This document shows positions 43,198 to 55,566 of a stretch of 64,000 nucleotides of DNA, one piece after another. The translations under genes and the position numbers were made by a program. A model generated the notes under the pieces. The model was not told where the DNA came from and did no database searches. It worked only from the letters and a program-made list of their open reading frames with translations. Each line of letters opens with the position of its first letter. Positions within the stretch are counted from its first letter, which is position 1. Source of the DNA: Shinisaurus crocodilurus (lineage: Eukaryota > Chordata > Lepidosauria > Squamata > Shinisauridae); NCBI GenBank assembly GCA_021292165.1, contig CM037879.1, positions 243,475,797-243,539,796 of the forward strand. The letters are read 5' to 3'.

Positions 43198-46100
43198 AGG
43201 GAAACTGCGGAAGGAGATCTTGGCCACTCAAGAAAGCTGTGTGAGAACGGTAACTTTAGAACACATTTTGAATTTCCCCACAAGTGTCTGGTGATGAGGG
43301 ACTAAGGACTGCGAAGGCTGCCGTCCACTGGTATAACATTAAACTTTTTTCCCAGCATGTCGTGAGAACTGGCGGCAGTCCTAAAGTTACGTCCAAAGCT
43401 GTTACCAAGCGTGCCCTCTTGAGGATGTATACACTAAGTGGGGAACTGCCTTCTTGATTCTCATGTTCTTTGTGGGTCAACTGCATGCACTAGGTCCAAA
43501 TGAAAGCTGAGGTAAAAAGAAAATGCTATGAATGTTTCTAAGTTCACCTTTCTAGGAGAATGTTATGCAGGCGTGTCTTCCAACCACCACTACCACCTTT
43601 GGCCAGACACTATTAAAACATCACTCAAATTCTGCCCAGTTTGCTGGACTGTTTGTGTGCATATATTGTCCTGTGTCTGGACTATCTGAATCTGGAGCTG
43701 CAGTGCAGAAGCAAGTAGGAGGAATACTCAAGGTCCACCATATAGTTCTTACATCAGGTATGGTATACTGGACAAGTGCCAATATTACACACATATACTG
43801 TCACAGCTGTGGCTTCAGTGATCATAGTATTATGGGATCATGGTGCTTCCTAAATCTTTGGCTGGCACTGGAGGTAAATCCACCAATCATCATATTTGTG
43901 CCTACCTAAACACAGGCGGAGCTCCTGATTTAAGAGGCTCAAGGTATACTTTGCTTGTTCATCCCGCCTCCTGCTCATTGGCACTGTAATTCCAAAGAGT
44001 TCAGGCACCACCTTCTACCTATTCACACACTAGCTTTCACAGGGTTTGTCCTGGATCCTCTCATTTTGCCTTTCATCTTGCTAGGCCCAAATACTACTTA
44101 ATGCCTTTATCTTAGGCTGGTCTACTTCAATTGCCTTTCAGGATACTTGTAGTAAACTAGGAAGACACAGGAGACTACACTCTGAAGCACTACCTCTTAT
44201 CCATTCTTGTTCCCTATTACAGGCTAACAAAGCCTTTCACATGCAATTGCAATAATACTTATCCACAAAAATAAATGGGTTAAAAATAAAATGTACCTAG
44301 AAAAAGGTAAACAGTGAAAGGAAGAAAACAAAAGTTAAATATTAATACATGTTAAGATAGGTTCTCTACCCTGGGACAGAGCCCCCAATTTATCCCATAT
44401 CTGCCACTGGATTCTGACCTAGGCCATGAAGGCCCAGCAAATAAGCCTGATGAAATGTGCTCAGTACAGCTGACTGATCTTACATTGTTTCTTGTGGCAC
44501 TTGTCTTCTGTGGTGCCTTCTCCTGTCGCTGGCAAAGCTCCCTGTGATGCTGGATAAGTTTTTTTGTTTTTAAGTAGATCAAGTATCTTTGCAGTCACAG
44601 TCATAGATAGAGTAGAATAATGTTATTTCGAAACTTCACTATTTCCTGCAACATTTGCAGTACAAAGGGGCCTTGATTTCTCACTAAGATGAATACTCTT
44701 TCTGACTAAAGAGATGGAGTGAAAGGTCTGTGGATAACTTGTTATGTTTTATGCAATGAAAGATGAAAGAGAACGTAACCGTTTTTCCTAATCATAAAAA
44801 AACAGAGGATCATGTTCTCTTTAATCCTGTTAATAGTACAAGAAGAAAGTAGAAGAGAAAAATAATGCAATGGAAAAACATTTTTTTTTAAGGTTAACTA
44901 GGTATTTGCTGGGCAGTGTGATAAGCTACCCCAGCAGTTAATGGGAGTCTATCAGTGCTTAAAGGCAGGATTGATGACAGAAGTCTATTACGGTATGTAT
45001 CCTGTCTTCTTGTATTCTAAAATGAAAATCTATGCCTGAGATTCATGATGAGCTAGAACATGATTAATCCTATAGAACATGTGATGTAGAATAGTTACCA
45101 TTTGCATTTTATCAGATTTTCTCTGCTTTTTACTTCCAATGGAAGTAAAGAAACCCAAATAAAGACATAGTCAGAGCAAACCCTAGAAGATTTTGAACAT
45201 TTACATTTCAAGACTGTTGGTGTGTCATGTCATCATACGGTATTAATACAAAGTAGATGAGCAATCCCATTCTCTAAACTGCTGCTTGTTCTGGGGCTAT
45301 CACTTGTCCTGTTGGGCTCCAGGCTCAATTGCAAGGTTTGCTTTTAATACTGTGTCTGTGCCCACATACACAGAATCTTAAAGAAACAAGGTAGGGGGGC
45401 TTGATACCATGGTAGTAGATGGGGGGGGGGGGCAGATACAAGTTCGTTGAAGAGGCATGCTGCCTACTGTGGAATAGGGCCCTATCCTATCAAACTTATC
45501 CTATCATATCTGTTATAATGACTACATTATTCTTTGTTTAGCTTGTCCTGCTGTGTTACTCTTATTTGACCTAGGTTTGCCACTTAAAGTCCTTATTTAA
45601 AGAATTCAGTCTTATAGGAAGAGCCACTGCAGTGTTTGCTGTCTGAATGCAGCTGAGTATTACCTTACTTATGCCAGATATATTTAGGTCAATTGAAAAA
45701 CCAAAACAATGAAACAGGCACATCTTATACACTAATATATGTGATTCTCTTCTATTCGTCTTCCGAGTACGAGAAAAAGATACATCACATATCTTACACA
45801 ATTCTCTTTCATTCCTTTTGCAGCTCAGTGTCCTCATCTGTACTGATGATTGTGGCTCAGCGAGACTTCCCCAGACATTTGAAAATTGCATTTGAGAACA
45901 CTGCTTTCTGAGCCTAGCAGATGTGTTCCACTCAGTTCTTCATATTCTAGCTCCTAGACAGAAACCTTAGTTATAAAAAGCTAATGAGATATGTTCTTAA
46001 GGTTCAGGCATTGAACCAGTTGATCTAGATCCCTTAGGAATGTCACTTCTACTTTTGCATCTCCACTGGAAATAATGACTCCCCATAAGAAAGTAGTTAA

Positions 46101-46833
46101 TTCAGATTCAGTTTCTCACATCTACCAGCGGCCTCAAATATAAGGGTGAGTTCTCTCCTACCTGTACAATATAGAAGTCTGCAGGTTTTGTTTGTATTAT
46201 TGCCACATCATTCATACAGGTTTCTGTGGGGTCATTTTAGGTTACGCAGACTGACTTCACACAATTGGGGAAGGAAAAGAAATCATGGTGGCTTCTTTTC
46301 CCTGCCTCACACATGCTGTTCACATGTGGTTTGGAAGTGGGGTGGCTTCCAAACCACCGCACAACCCATGACTTATTCTAGGATTCCTGGGTGGTTTGGA
46401 AGTCATCCGCAACACCCACCCTCGCCGGGTTCAGATGACACAGCAACCCACGCCTGGACCAGGTAGTTATGGAAATGAGACGGTGCGCGACCAGCAGGGA
46501 AAAGAAGTCACTGTGGGATTGTGGGAACCCGGCCACAGCCAACCCATACAATGCCACTTAAAAAACAACTCTGTGGCTGCTTTTCAATGGCATATTTATA
46601 ACTATGTTAAGTGAAACAATTCATTTGGATGTGTGACTATGCATTATGTGGAACATTTTGCATACAAATATCCCATGGGCTTTTATGTACACTCCTATCA
46701 ATGATGTGTTTGGAGCTGTGTGAAATTTTATAGCAGGACTGGCCTGTTTTTTTAAATAGAGAAACACTCAAATAATGAAACCACATTCACCGTAGCCCTA
46801 ATTGGCAAAGGCTTACTCTAGGATACTTTGTCT
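43198..46833. other. Unassigned non-coding DNA
   Basis: About 3.6 kb without a recognised exon or complete element. A G run lies at about 45421-45432. The stretch 46380-46570 shares words with the GGGTTGT fold-back family (CCGGGTTCAGATGACACAGCAACCCA) and is annotated separately. Confidence 0.5.
46230..46580. repeat. Fragment related to the GGGTTGT fold-back family
   Basis: Contains GGTTTGGAAGTGG / CCACCTTCCAAACC-type inverted words (46326-46410), CAACCCACGCCTGG and GGCCACAGCCAACCCATACAATGCCACTT. These resemble the terminal hairpin regions of the fold-back at 59448-61135. Ends not defined. Confidence 0.45.
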
Positions 46834-47230
46834 ATTTATTTATTATATTTATTTATTATATTTATCAATCGCCCATCTGGCCGGTCACCCGGCCACCCTG
46901 GGCGATGTACAATTAAAATACAATAAAACACAATAAAACATAATAATTAAAACAATATAAAAAATTCTCATTAAAAACCTAACCCACCCCATATTCCCGC
47001 CTGAACAGCCATGTTTTTAATGCACGGCGGAAGCTCATCACGGAGGGGGCATGGCGAAGGTCACTAGGGAGGGAGTTCCATAATGTGGGGGCCGCCACAG
47101 AGAAGGCCCTCTTCCTAGTCCCCACCAGCCTGGCTGCTCTGGCTGCTCTGGCTGATGGGATAAGGAGAAGGCCGTCCGTGGCAGACCTTGTTGAGCGGCC
47201 TACTTGATGTTGCTGGAGGCGCTCCTTGAG
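46834..47230 (-). mobile_element. 5'-truncated young L2 (copy C)
   Basis: The 3' tail (TTTA)n-like at about 46834-46865 is followed by the same 3' UTR and C-terminal coding as copy A (CGCCCATCTGGCCGGTCACC; frame ending REYGVG). It stops abruptly at CTCCTTGAG 47230. GTCTA flanks both sides (46830-46834 and 47231-47235), a possible 5 bp target duplication. It has a 9 bp in-frame duplication GGCTGCTCT relative to copy A. The two copies are nearly identical, marking recent subfamily activity. Confidence 0.92.
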
Positions 47231-48645
47231 GTCTAATACCGGTAAGTATTCTAGCACTGTATGTGTCTTGCCAATCTTCAAAAGTAAGAGAAAATAATAC
47301 AAATTAATAGAGCAAATAAGTACAAACCATTTCTTAAGCTTAGTATGGCAATAGTGGTTGCATATCTGTACATATCTGAGTGTAAGGCTGTTTTAAAGAT
47401 TTTCTTCTAGTATTTCTAATGTGGAATTTGTAATCATATTACAAAATCTAGAAAAGGAATGTTATAAGATTAATTTGACAAGGTTGCCTCAGCCTTCTTT
47501 TATTACTCTGCACATGGTGGGCAGAAAAGAGGGTTTATCACATAATGCTTTCCTCTTGAGAAAGTGGGAGTAGAGATTACTGTCTTCATGCTAGCTTCTT
47601 GTCAGCAAGAATAGTTTGCCGTAATTAATTGCCACATGAAGTAATTTACTCCTTTTCTGAGCTAAATAGGTATCTCAGAGTCAAAATGCCTCTTGCAATA
47701 TCTCCTGGAGAGTTATAATGGTATGAAGCACAGTCCACCAGGAAGTTGTCTGTACAAATCACATTGTAATATATGAAGCTAAGCAATATAGTTGTGCTCT
47801 TGCATAGTTCTATTTATTTCAGAGTGATTTGCATAGGAAAATTTACCAGTGGATTGTGGCCATGGATTTTACTTACCATAATTGAAAAGGAACTGTCCTT
47901 CACAGCCAATGTAAATCTATGAACAGTCATGTCTCTCAAGAATGGCTGAAAAAAATATTGTGGGATAAATGGCTATCAAAATTATTTTTTCAATCTAAAG
48001 CTATCTAAAATTATTCCAAGGCTGCCTTTAAAGGTAGAAACCTCTCCTTTTTTAATTTCATGCATTTTATATGAAGATGTCTTCTAGCCTTAAGAGCCAA
48101 TCAATACGTTAGAAATTAGCATACCCTTTCATACCTTCTGGATGTAGATAAATCTTCCTTTTGGAGGAAAGTAACAGTCACAATCAATACAGTCTTGAAC
48201 ATATATTCTGCCTTCAAAATCACACATATGATATTGGGATACGTCTCCCAATTCTGGGGCATGGTATCAAGCCATAGCTGTTTTCAGGAGCTGTTCTAGC
48301 TGCCAAACAGATAGCCCTCCACACTGGAAGTCAGCTATAATTCCCAGAACTGAACTTTCAGTAGGGGATTTATTGGACCAGGATGCAAATAAACAAGTAG
48401 CATTTACCAAAAGAGATATCCTTGAGCACTACCAAGGAATTTTGTTGGACCACCAGACCTTTTCAGTGACTACTTATTCAAGGGTTTCCCCTCTACACTT
48501 ACATACCTAAGTAATGATAATTCCTCTCCTTTCTCTCTCTCTCTATAGTTTATCACTGAAATAGAGGTGAGGAAGGAGGGAGTGGCAGAGCTGGGAAAGG
48601 AAGAAACAGAGAGTGTAAGGCTATTGTCTGAAACTTCCTTAGGGA
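47231..48645. other. Unassigned non-coding DNA
   Basis: AT-rich, nothing recognised. Confidence 0.5.
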
Positions 48646-48651
48646 ATAAGG

Positions 48652-48742
48652 CTGTAATCTTAAGGACGCTTCCCTGGGAATAAGCCCTACTGAACACAGT
48701 GGGACCTACTTTTGAGTAAACATGCTTAGGATTGTACTGTAA
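48652..48742. repeat. Common reptile MITE-like repeat
   Basis: CCCTGGGAATAAGCCCTACTG...AGTGGGACCTACTTTTGAG...ATGCTTAGGATTGTACTG is a diverged copy of the widespread reptile repeat with a ...CAATGGGACTTACTCCC... core. The same core lies at 57112-57185. Confidence 0.6.
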
Positions 48743-48972
48743 ATTGTTAACACTATTAACATTTAGATTTTTAAACACTATGTATTTGTTTCTGTTTGTA
48801 AGGGAAGACTGGGTGCTCTGATATTTAGTGTTTATCCAGTTTGACTTGTCTGACTTTCTGTAACTATTGTTGAACCAGTTGGAAACAGTAACTATAGTGA
48901 TATCAGATTTAAGATATATTTAAGTAGAAAATTGCCAAGGAAGTCCAACACAGTCACATGTCTGCTCCTCTA

Positions 48973-49167
48973 AATGCTTTTTTTGCATCTCTTATTGTCT
49001 GCTTGCATCTGCTTTGTACAAGCTCATGCTCCCTTTTGTTTTCCTCATTTGGGCAAGATTTCCATTTTCTGAAGGAAACCATCTTTTCTCTAATAATAGA
49101 AATCTTGCCCAAATGAGGAAAACAAAAGGGAGCATGAACTTGTACAAAGGAGATGCAAAAAGCATTT
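48973..49167. repeat. Hairpin-forming inverted repeat at the start of a CR1
   Basis: Arms 49012-49062 and 49099-49149 are reverse complements over 51 bp with one mismatch (AAGCTCATG / AAGTTCATG side) and a 36 bp loop. An outer pair AAATGCTTTTTTTGCATCT (48972-48990) and AGATGCAAAAAGCATTTT extends the inverted similarity after a 21 nt interruption that itself repeats TTGCATCT. The right arm is CR1 coding sequence in sense (EHELVQRRCKKHFEKHIAANIK), so the left arm is an inverted piece of the same CR1. Confidence 0.88.
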
Positions 49168-49218
49168 TGAGAAGCATATTGCTGCTAACATCAAGGCCAA
49201 CAATGAATAATTCTTTAA

Positions 49219-49684
49219 CAGCACAATCCAATGTGGTTGCCCATAACCCTCCAAACTCGGAGAATTATGGGTATCCTATGGTGGGTGGAAGGAACTCAGA
49301 GGCAAAGGTTGCCTCTGTGCTCCTCCCACCCTGCAAAAGACTTAGACAGCCGATTTTGGCCATCTACCGGTAAGTCTTTTGCTCTGCAGTGCGAGGAGGA
49401 GAGGCTGAGGTGCCACCAGGATATTACATATGCTGGCAGAGCCTGACTCCTCCCCTTCCCACCCCCCAGAATGCCCACAGAACTCTGGCACTGAGGTCAG
49501 TCTTACAGCTTTGGAGCCACAGCCAATGAGGTTCTTTCCATGCCAGCTGTGAGGATGGAGGGAGGGTGATCTGAAGTTGGAGTCCAAGCTCCAACCTTGG
49601 GACATGTTTCTGAGGTCGGAGCTGGGACTCTGACTTCTCCTATGGCCATCTAGATTCTGTCTAGTGGCCATAGGATTGCACCCT
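49219..49684. mobile_element. MITE inserted in the CR1 linker
   Basis: Starts CAGCACAATCCAATG and ends CATAGGATTGCACCCT, a short inverted terminus also seen in the MITE at 59019-59158 (GGGCACAATCTTATGCATG / GCATAGGATTGCATC). Removing it joins CR1 codons FF and YIRSRKP. Target duplication is short (AA or TAA) and not decisive. Confidence 0.75.
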
Positions 49685-50734
49685 AAATATATCAGAAGCA
49701 GGAAACCAGCTAGGGAGGTAGTTGGATTGTTGGACGACAATGGAGTTAAAGGAGTACTAAAGGATGAGGAGATTGCAGAGAAGCTGAATGAATTCTTGTC
49801 ATCTGTCTTCACTGCAGAAGATATAAAACAGATAAGTGTGCTTAAACTGATGTTTTCAGAATGGAAGTACTGAAGAATTGAGGCAAATAGTGGTGACAAA
49901 AGGTGAAGTTCTCAACCTTATTGACAAACTGAAAGTTAATAAATCACTAGGCCAGATGGTATCCATTCTATAGTACTTAAAGAACTCAAATATGAAATTG
50001 CTATTCTTTTAACAAAAATATGTAACATGTTCCTAAGATCAGCCTCTGTACCACAGTACTGGAGAATGGCCCATGTAACACCAATTTTTAAAAAGGGATC
50101 CAGGAAATTACAAGCCAGTTTGCTTAATGTCTGTTCCAGGTAAATTGGTTGAAAGCATTATTAAAGATAAAATCAGTAAGCATACAGAAGGACAAGCCCT
50201 GCTGAAAAAGAATCAGCATGGCTTCCGCAAAGGTAAGTCCTGTCTCACTAGCCTTTGAGAGTTCCTTGAGAGTGTCAATAAACATGTGGACAGGGGTGAC
50301 CCAGTAGACATTGTTTACAAAAGCCAAAAGGCTTTTGAGCCTAGGGATGTGCGTGGAGCTCGATCGGGGGGTAGAAGCGGGGCAAACTTGCCCCACTCGA
50401 CCCCCCCAAGCTCCACGTGGTTTACCTTTCCCTGGCTCAACACAACTCCCTAAGAGAGGAGCCGGGGAAAGTCCCCGGCGCTGCGTTTTTATGTAAATAC
50501 CAGGGAAAACCACCTTAAAATGGCTGCGATTTGCTATTCGCAGCAGTCTTAAGGTAATTTACTCTGGTATTTATGTAAAAAACGCAGTGCTGGAGACCCG
50601 GAAGTGATGCACCGGGGACCCGGAAGTCCACCGATCACCTCGCCGAGCACCCCAACTGGCGCCGTGAGATGGATCGCGTGGCGGGGGTGCTTAGAGATGT
50701 TAACGTACCTTGGGGGGGCCGCCTCGCCTTGCTG

Positions 50735-52370
50735 AGAGATCGAGGAGGATTAGAAAAGAGCATTCGCCCCTATCCAAAGCCCTCCTCATATCATCCACCA
50801 AGGCGACCAAGGCCATTTCTGTCCCATGTTCAGGCCTGAAGCCCGACTGGCATGGATCTAAATAATCGGCTTCATCCAAATGTGCCTTCAACTGAGCCCC
50901 CACCACTCGGCTCAATCAGCTTGCCCAGAAATGGCAAATTGGAGACTGGGTGAAAGTTGTTCAAATTTTGGGGATCTAAGGAGGGGGATCCATTGGGGAT
51001 CTTTAGAAGTGGTCTTATTACTGCCTCTTTAAGGGCTGATGGCATCACTCCATCCTCGAGGGAGGCATTCACTACCGCCCTGATCTCCCCACCCAGTTTT
51101 TCCCTGCAGCTCATAACAAGCCAGGATGGGCAAGTATCAAGCAAGCAGGTGGTCAGCTTAACAGAAGAAAGCACCTTGTCCACTTCACCAGGAGGAAGAA
51201 ACTGGAACTGATTCCACAAAACCGGACTGCCACTGACCTTCTCCCATTCACCCACTGTGTCCACGAAGCACGGAATCCCACTCCTAATCCGATCAATTTT
51301 ATCTGCAAAGTGCTTTGCTAAAGCCTCACAGGAGGCTTTAGACTGTTCCAACAGATTCGGAGCAACTGGACCGACCAGGCTCCGGACCACTTGGAACAGC
51401 CTCCTGGGGCAGCACTCCACAGACACGATTGAGGCAGCATAGAAATTCTTCTTTGCTGCCTTCACCGCCACCTGGTAGGCTGAAGATGCAGCTCTGACCT
51501 GTGTCCGATCGTCTTCAGAGTGGGATTTACACCATCGGCGCTCTAGCCTTCTCACCTCCCGCTTCAGAACTCGCAGCGATGGAGTAAACCAAGGTGCCGT
51601 GCGAGCTCTGTTCAGGTGAAGAGGGCGCTTCGGGGCCACTCGGTCTAATACCCTGGTGATTGTAGCATTCCAGTCATCCATCAGGGTCTCGACTGAGGTA
51701 CTGTTTGCGTGCTCCAGTTCCCCAAGCGCGTTCAGGAATCCATCTGGATCCATAAGACGCCTGGGCGGACCATCCTAATAAGTCCTTCACCCCTGCAGAG
51801 GGGTTGTGGCACCAAGAAATCCAGCCCTACCAGAAAGTGATCTGGCCATGACAAGGGGGTGGTTACTCAGCGTGGCCTGCCCCTAGCACTCTGCCAGCGC
51901 CTGCCGCTCAACATTGGTACACTTTGTCCCCCAGAACTCCACCATTAGATAGACACATGCCCCTTTGCTTCCGTCGATCAGGCGGGAACCCACCCCCACC
52001 CCTCCCTTGCCCTAACAATCAGGGGGAAGGGCCCCCGCCCTCATGCCACCCCCGAAGTGGCTCCCACAAAGGGGCAACCCCCTTTGGCATCGTCCCTTTC
52101 GGAGATGTCGCCGCCCCGCTCTGGGCTGGCAGATGAAGGCCTGCGGAGTGTCAGGCAAGCCAGGTGGCAGGTGCTACCAATCATGCAGGCCGGGGGGGGG
52201 GGTGTTGCCCTCCTCCTGACGGCAGCAGAGCTTCCTCCCAGGGAAGGAGCCCCAATCCAGCCAGCAACAGCATCAGCCAAGGCAGGCAGGTAGACCACCA
52301 GATGGTAAGGCAGCTGGCGGGATGGTAGAGAGGCTGGCTGGAAGGTAGAGTGGCTGGCAGGATGGTACTA
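50735..52370 (-). mobile_element. Internally deleted L2 5' half (copy D)
   Basis: On the minus strand: GC-rich leader (about 52370-51900, with GGCCTTCATCTGCCAGCCC shared with copy B), then a direct jump to the end of the endonuclease (WPDHF-like near 51850; GLIRMV), then linker and RT N-terminus to motif A (LILLDLSA), where homology stops at about 50737. Most of the APE endonuclease is deleted, and everything 3' of motif A is absent. Tandem GGCTGGCRGGATGGTA units (about 52305-52365) may be part of the leader. Same young subfamily as copies A and C by sequence. Confidence 0.8.
50740..51753 (-). pseudogene. L2 linker and RT N-terminal fragment
   Basis: Frame 51753 to 50872 encodes MDPDGFLNALGELEHANSTS, RALHLNRARTAPWFTPSLR-type linker, AAKKNFYAASIVSVECCPRR, DTCPSWLVMSCREKLGGEI, FHPVSNLPFLGKLIE. 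An extra C near 50909 shifts the frame, and the RT continues as VVGAQLKAHLDEADYLDPCQ...LALVDDMRRALDRGECSFLI...LLDLSA in frame 50915-50735. It ends mid motif A. It contains the piece of linker that copy A lacks, so it independently marks where copy A is truncated. Confidence 0.85.
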
Positions 52371-53719
52371 CAGCCAGCTCAGGTCTCCTCTCCTTGTCAG
52401 TTTCATCCTCTAGACACGCTACTTCATTTAGTCCAGCAGAACCACATTCCTACTTCTCAAAGAAGCTGCCAATCCCCCCCCCCCCGCCCTTCCTCAGAAA
52501 AGATCAAAGTGGAAGATGAAGTTGACAAGTTCTTTCACAAGTATGGAATATGGTTTAGCAGGGCTAAATGAGGTAGTGTGTGGAGAGGATGAAACTGATC
52601 AGGATATTTACAAGAGGGGAATAGCCTCTGCAGTGCTACATAGCGGACGGGACTTGCAATTTTGTGCACTTGTGCAAGATCACAATAAAAGAATATTTCT
52701 AAAAAAATATCACACCATTTGTGCAAATTTCAAAATCCCCCCATTGCGTAAATTGTAATTACAATTTGTGCAAATATCGGCCACTCCCCCCCCCCAAATA
52801 ATGCACTTTTTTTTAATCGGGGGGGGGGATCTACTACTGTCCACTGCTGCTTACCAGAACAGAAATGCTGCAGAATCCTGTCAAGTTTAAACAAAATGGA
52901 ATTCCCAGCATCACACATCCCTAGCAGTGACTGACTGACCAAGAAAGAGATCTTTGGGTTGTGGTGGAAAGCTCAATGAAGATATCAACCCAGTGTGCGG
53001 TGGCTGTGAAAAAGGCAAATTCCATGTTGGGCATAATTACAAAAGGAATTGAAAATAAAACAGCCAAGATCATACTTCCCTTATACAAATTTATGTTGCG
53101 ACCACACTTAGAATACTGTGTAGAGTTCTGGTCACCACTCATAAAATAGGATATTGTAGATATTGTATTGTTACAGCGTCTGGAGTTGTTTAGCTTAGAA
53201 AAAAGGCGAATAAGGGGAGAAATTATAGAGTTGTACAAAATTATGCATGGTGTCTGTGGAGGAAGTGGATAGGGAGACATTTTTCTCCCTTTCTCATAAT
53301 ATTAGAATTCACAGTAATCCCATAAAATGGATAGATAGGAAATTCAGGACATATAAAAAGAAGTACTTCACACAGTGCATAGTTAAACTATGGAACTCAC
53401 TTCTACAAGATGTAGTGATGGCCGCCAATTTGGATGGCCTTAGAAGGGGATTGGACAAATTCATGGAGGAGAAGGCTATCAATGGCTACTAGTCCTGAAT
53501 GGCTATATGCTATCTCCAGTATCAGAGGCAGTAGGGCTATGTACACCAGTTGCTGGGGAACTTGGGCAGGAGGATGCCCTTGCAATCATGTCCTGTTTGT
53601 GGGTTTCCCATGGGCAGCTGGGTGGCCACTGTATGAAAAGAATGCTGGACCAGATGGACCCTTGGTCTGATCCAGCATGACTCTTCTCATGTTCTTATGT
53701 GGTGTTCTTATGTATTTGG

Positions 53720-55500
53720 ATTTTTGTGTATGGATGTCATTTCACTGGTTTTATTTACTGTCCTCTGGCCATTCTCTTAGCCTTTTACATTTACATATGC
53801 TGAAATGAATAAGGTACTTCCAGATGTGACTTTTATAGCACCATCATCTTGCCTCATTCACATAATTTTACAGGGTGGTCCAGACAGTGTCATCTTCCAC
53901 CTGTAACCCTTCCATGTTTTCCCACTGCTACTACTGTCTTTTTTCTTACCACAGTAAATTCATTAAGGAAAATAAGACAGGATTGCTGCACAATGGCTTC
54001 TGTTTGGTAGTGCTTGGAGCCCTCTGTCTGGAAGCACCCTTAGTATGTATGGAGAGCTAGAGAGAGAGATGGGCAAAGTCCAGTCTTTTCTCTTGGAAAA
54101 TATGGCAACCCTACTAAGTGGTAGATCTGTTACTGCTACTATGAAACATTTAGTTAACACCCACGGTAAGTTAAGTGCTATAAAGAACATAAAAGTGAAC
54201 AGGCTCTGGCAAGAGGGCTTACAATCTACATTTGATGTTCAATAAAATAATGAGGCAGTGGTGGAGAGAAGTCAATTTGAAAGTGGGGATGAGGAAAGGG
54301 AGAATCAGGTGGTAGCAGAGGAACCATCAAGGTGCGGATATAGCATCACTGAAGACCTTACTTTTTTTAAAAAAAAAACCTAGGTGAAAATAGGCAACCA
54401 TTTACTAAGTGGTAACTCCCCTTGATGTAGACAAAAGTGACTGAACAGCTTGGTAAACTGGTTGTATTGTCCTGCCAACTGGTGATGACAATTTTAGCAT
54501 TCCCTTTTCTTTCATGGATTTTTGATGAGATGTGAAGCTGTCATAAGATTTTTCTTACCACTTGGCAGGAGTAGTACTTGGGATGCCAGTTTATGAAGTT
54601 GTGAGTTACACCAATAACAGGCAATGGTCAGGGTCAGGGTCAGGGTGGAGAAACTTATCATGTATGATTCTTCTCCATTACATGGGCAGTGCTCCTAAAT
54701 ATTACAGTAGAGAGAGGAGAACTCATCATGGGGATGCAGTTTTTACCACCATTTATCATTAGCTCCCTAACTCAACAGACCTCTAGCTCTCCTGTTCTAG
54801 GCATAGGGAGTAGCATGACAGAGTAGGACAAATGAAAGGACCAAACTGTGCAAACCAGAAATGAGTGAGTTGTAACAGGAGACTGAGGATATGTGGTCAG
54901 AGGTAGAGAGATGGAGAGCTTGAAATTTAAGGGTCTTGGGCAGTATTGGTGTTGTGCTACAGGTCACTTATGCTAGGGTTACATCAATGACGTAAGAGGA
55001 GAAGCAGCTTTGGATATGCCCATAGCTTGTAAATGTTAGAATGAAAATGAATGTTTCTATATACTTTATACTTTCCTGCCCCAATTTTTTTTTAACCCTT
55101 TAGAAATCCCACCTTAAAAATGAAGATTTCCTCTTTGACAGTCAGCTGTTCTTTAGAAGAGCAATCACCCCTCATAAGTGGGATCCCTGGAAGTTTTGCA
55201 TGTTCCTGAGATGCTAGTATCTTGGGGACACTTGCAAAACTTAGGGGACCCTTTGGACACATGATCCGCCTCCCAAAAACCAAAGGTTCCTGCTGCAAAA
55301 GGGGTGAATGGGGGTTAGATTGGAGAAGCCAGTGCCAGCTGCCCCCAAGTGCCATTTTAGTACTTTGGGGGTGGCTGGCAGTGGCATGCACCTGGGAGCC
55401 CCATGGCTAGAGTGGCATGGGTACTTTGCCGCTCTTTCCATGGGGTCCCAATTTGTGCTCACCATTTTTTTTAAATAATAAATTTTAGTTCACATCTCTG
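53720..55500. other. Unassigned non-coding DNA
   Basis: No exon or complete element recognised. (GGTCAG)n, three units, at about 54627-54645. Confidence 0.5.
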
Positions 55501-55504
55501 TGTG

Positions 55505-55523
55505 CCATCGCCATCGCCATCGC

Positions 55524-55566
<43 letters not shown>
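55505..55566. repeat. (CATCGC)n/(CAT)n microsatellite
   Basis: About three CATCGC units followed by about 14 CAT units. Produces spurious poly-Ser and poly-Asp frames on the two strands. Confidence 0.95.

Larger units (their letters stand above)
50341..52924. mobile_element. Composite insertion in CR1: palindromic DNA repeat plus rearranged L2
   Basis: The left border is CTAGGGATGTGCG and the right border CACACATCCCTAG, a 10-12 bp inverted match. The left part 50341-50705 is a DNA repeat with an imperfect palindrome (GCTGCGTTTTTATGTAAATACC at 50480 against GGTATTTATGTAAAAAACGC near 50570). The middle is L2 copy D. The right part 52500-52850 has low-complexity stretches (poly-C, poly-G) and words TGTGCAAATTTC / TTGTGCAAATATCGG shared with the fold-back at 59448-61135. 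The borders lack a matching 8 bp target duplication, so a single clean insertion is not proven. Confidence 0.5.
49099..53716 (+). mobile_element. CR1-clade LINE, split by two insertions
   Basis: Segments 49099-49216, 49685-50340 and 52925-53716 read in order as one CR1. The linker has RRCKKHFEKHIAANIKANN then YIRSRKPAREVVGLLDDNG and LNEFLSSVFTAED. The RT N-terminus has DKLKVNK and SVPQYWRMAHVTPIFKKGS...QHGFRKGKSCLTSLLR...GDPVDIVYKSQKAF. After the second insertion: QERDLWVVVESSMK...CAVAVKKANSMLGIITKGI...LYKFMLRPHLEYCVEFWSP. The 3' end has CCAGATGGACCCTTGGTCTGATCC and the GTTCTTATG tail at about 53690-53716. RT motifs A-C (about 150 residues) are missing at the second interruption. Several stops and shifts, so inactive. 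Confidence 0.88.

Noticed and set aside
50124..50513. 129-residue reverse frame
   Set aside because: Antisense of CR1 RT continuing into an inserted repeat. No domain.
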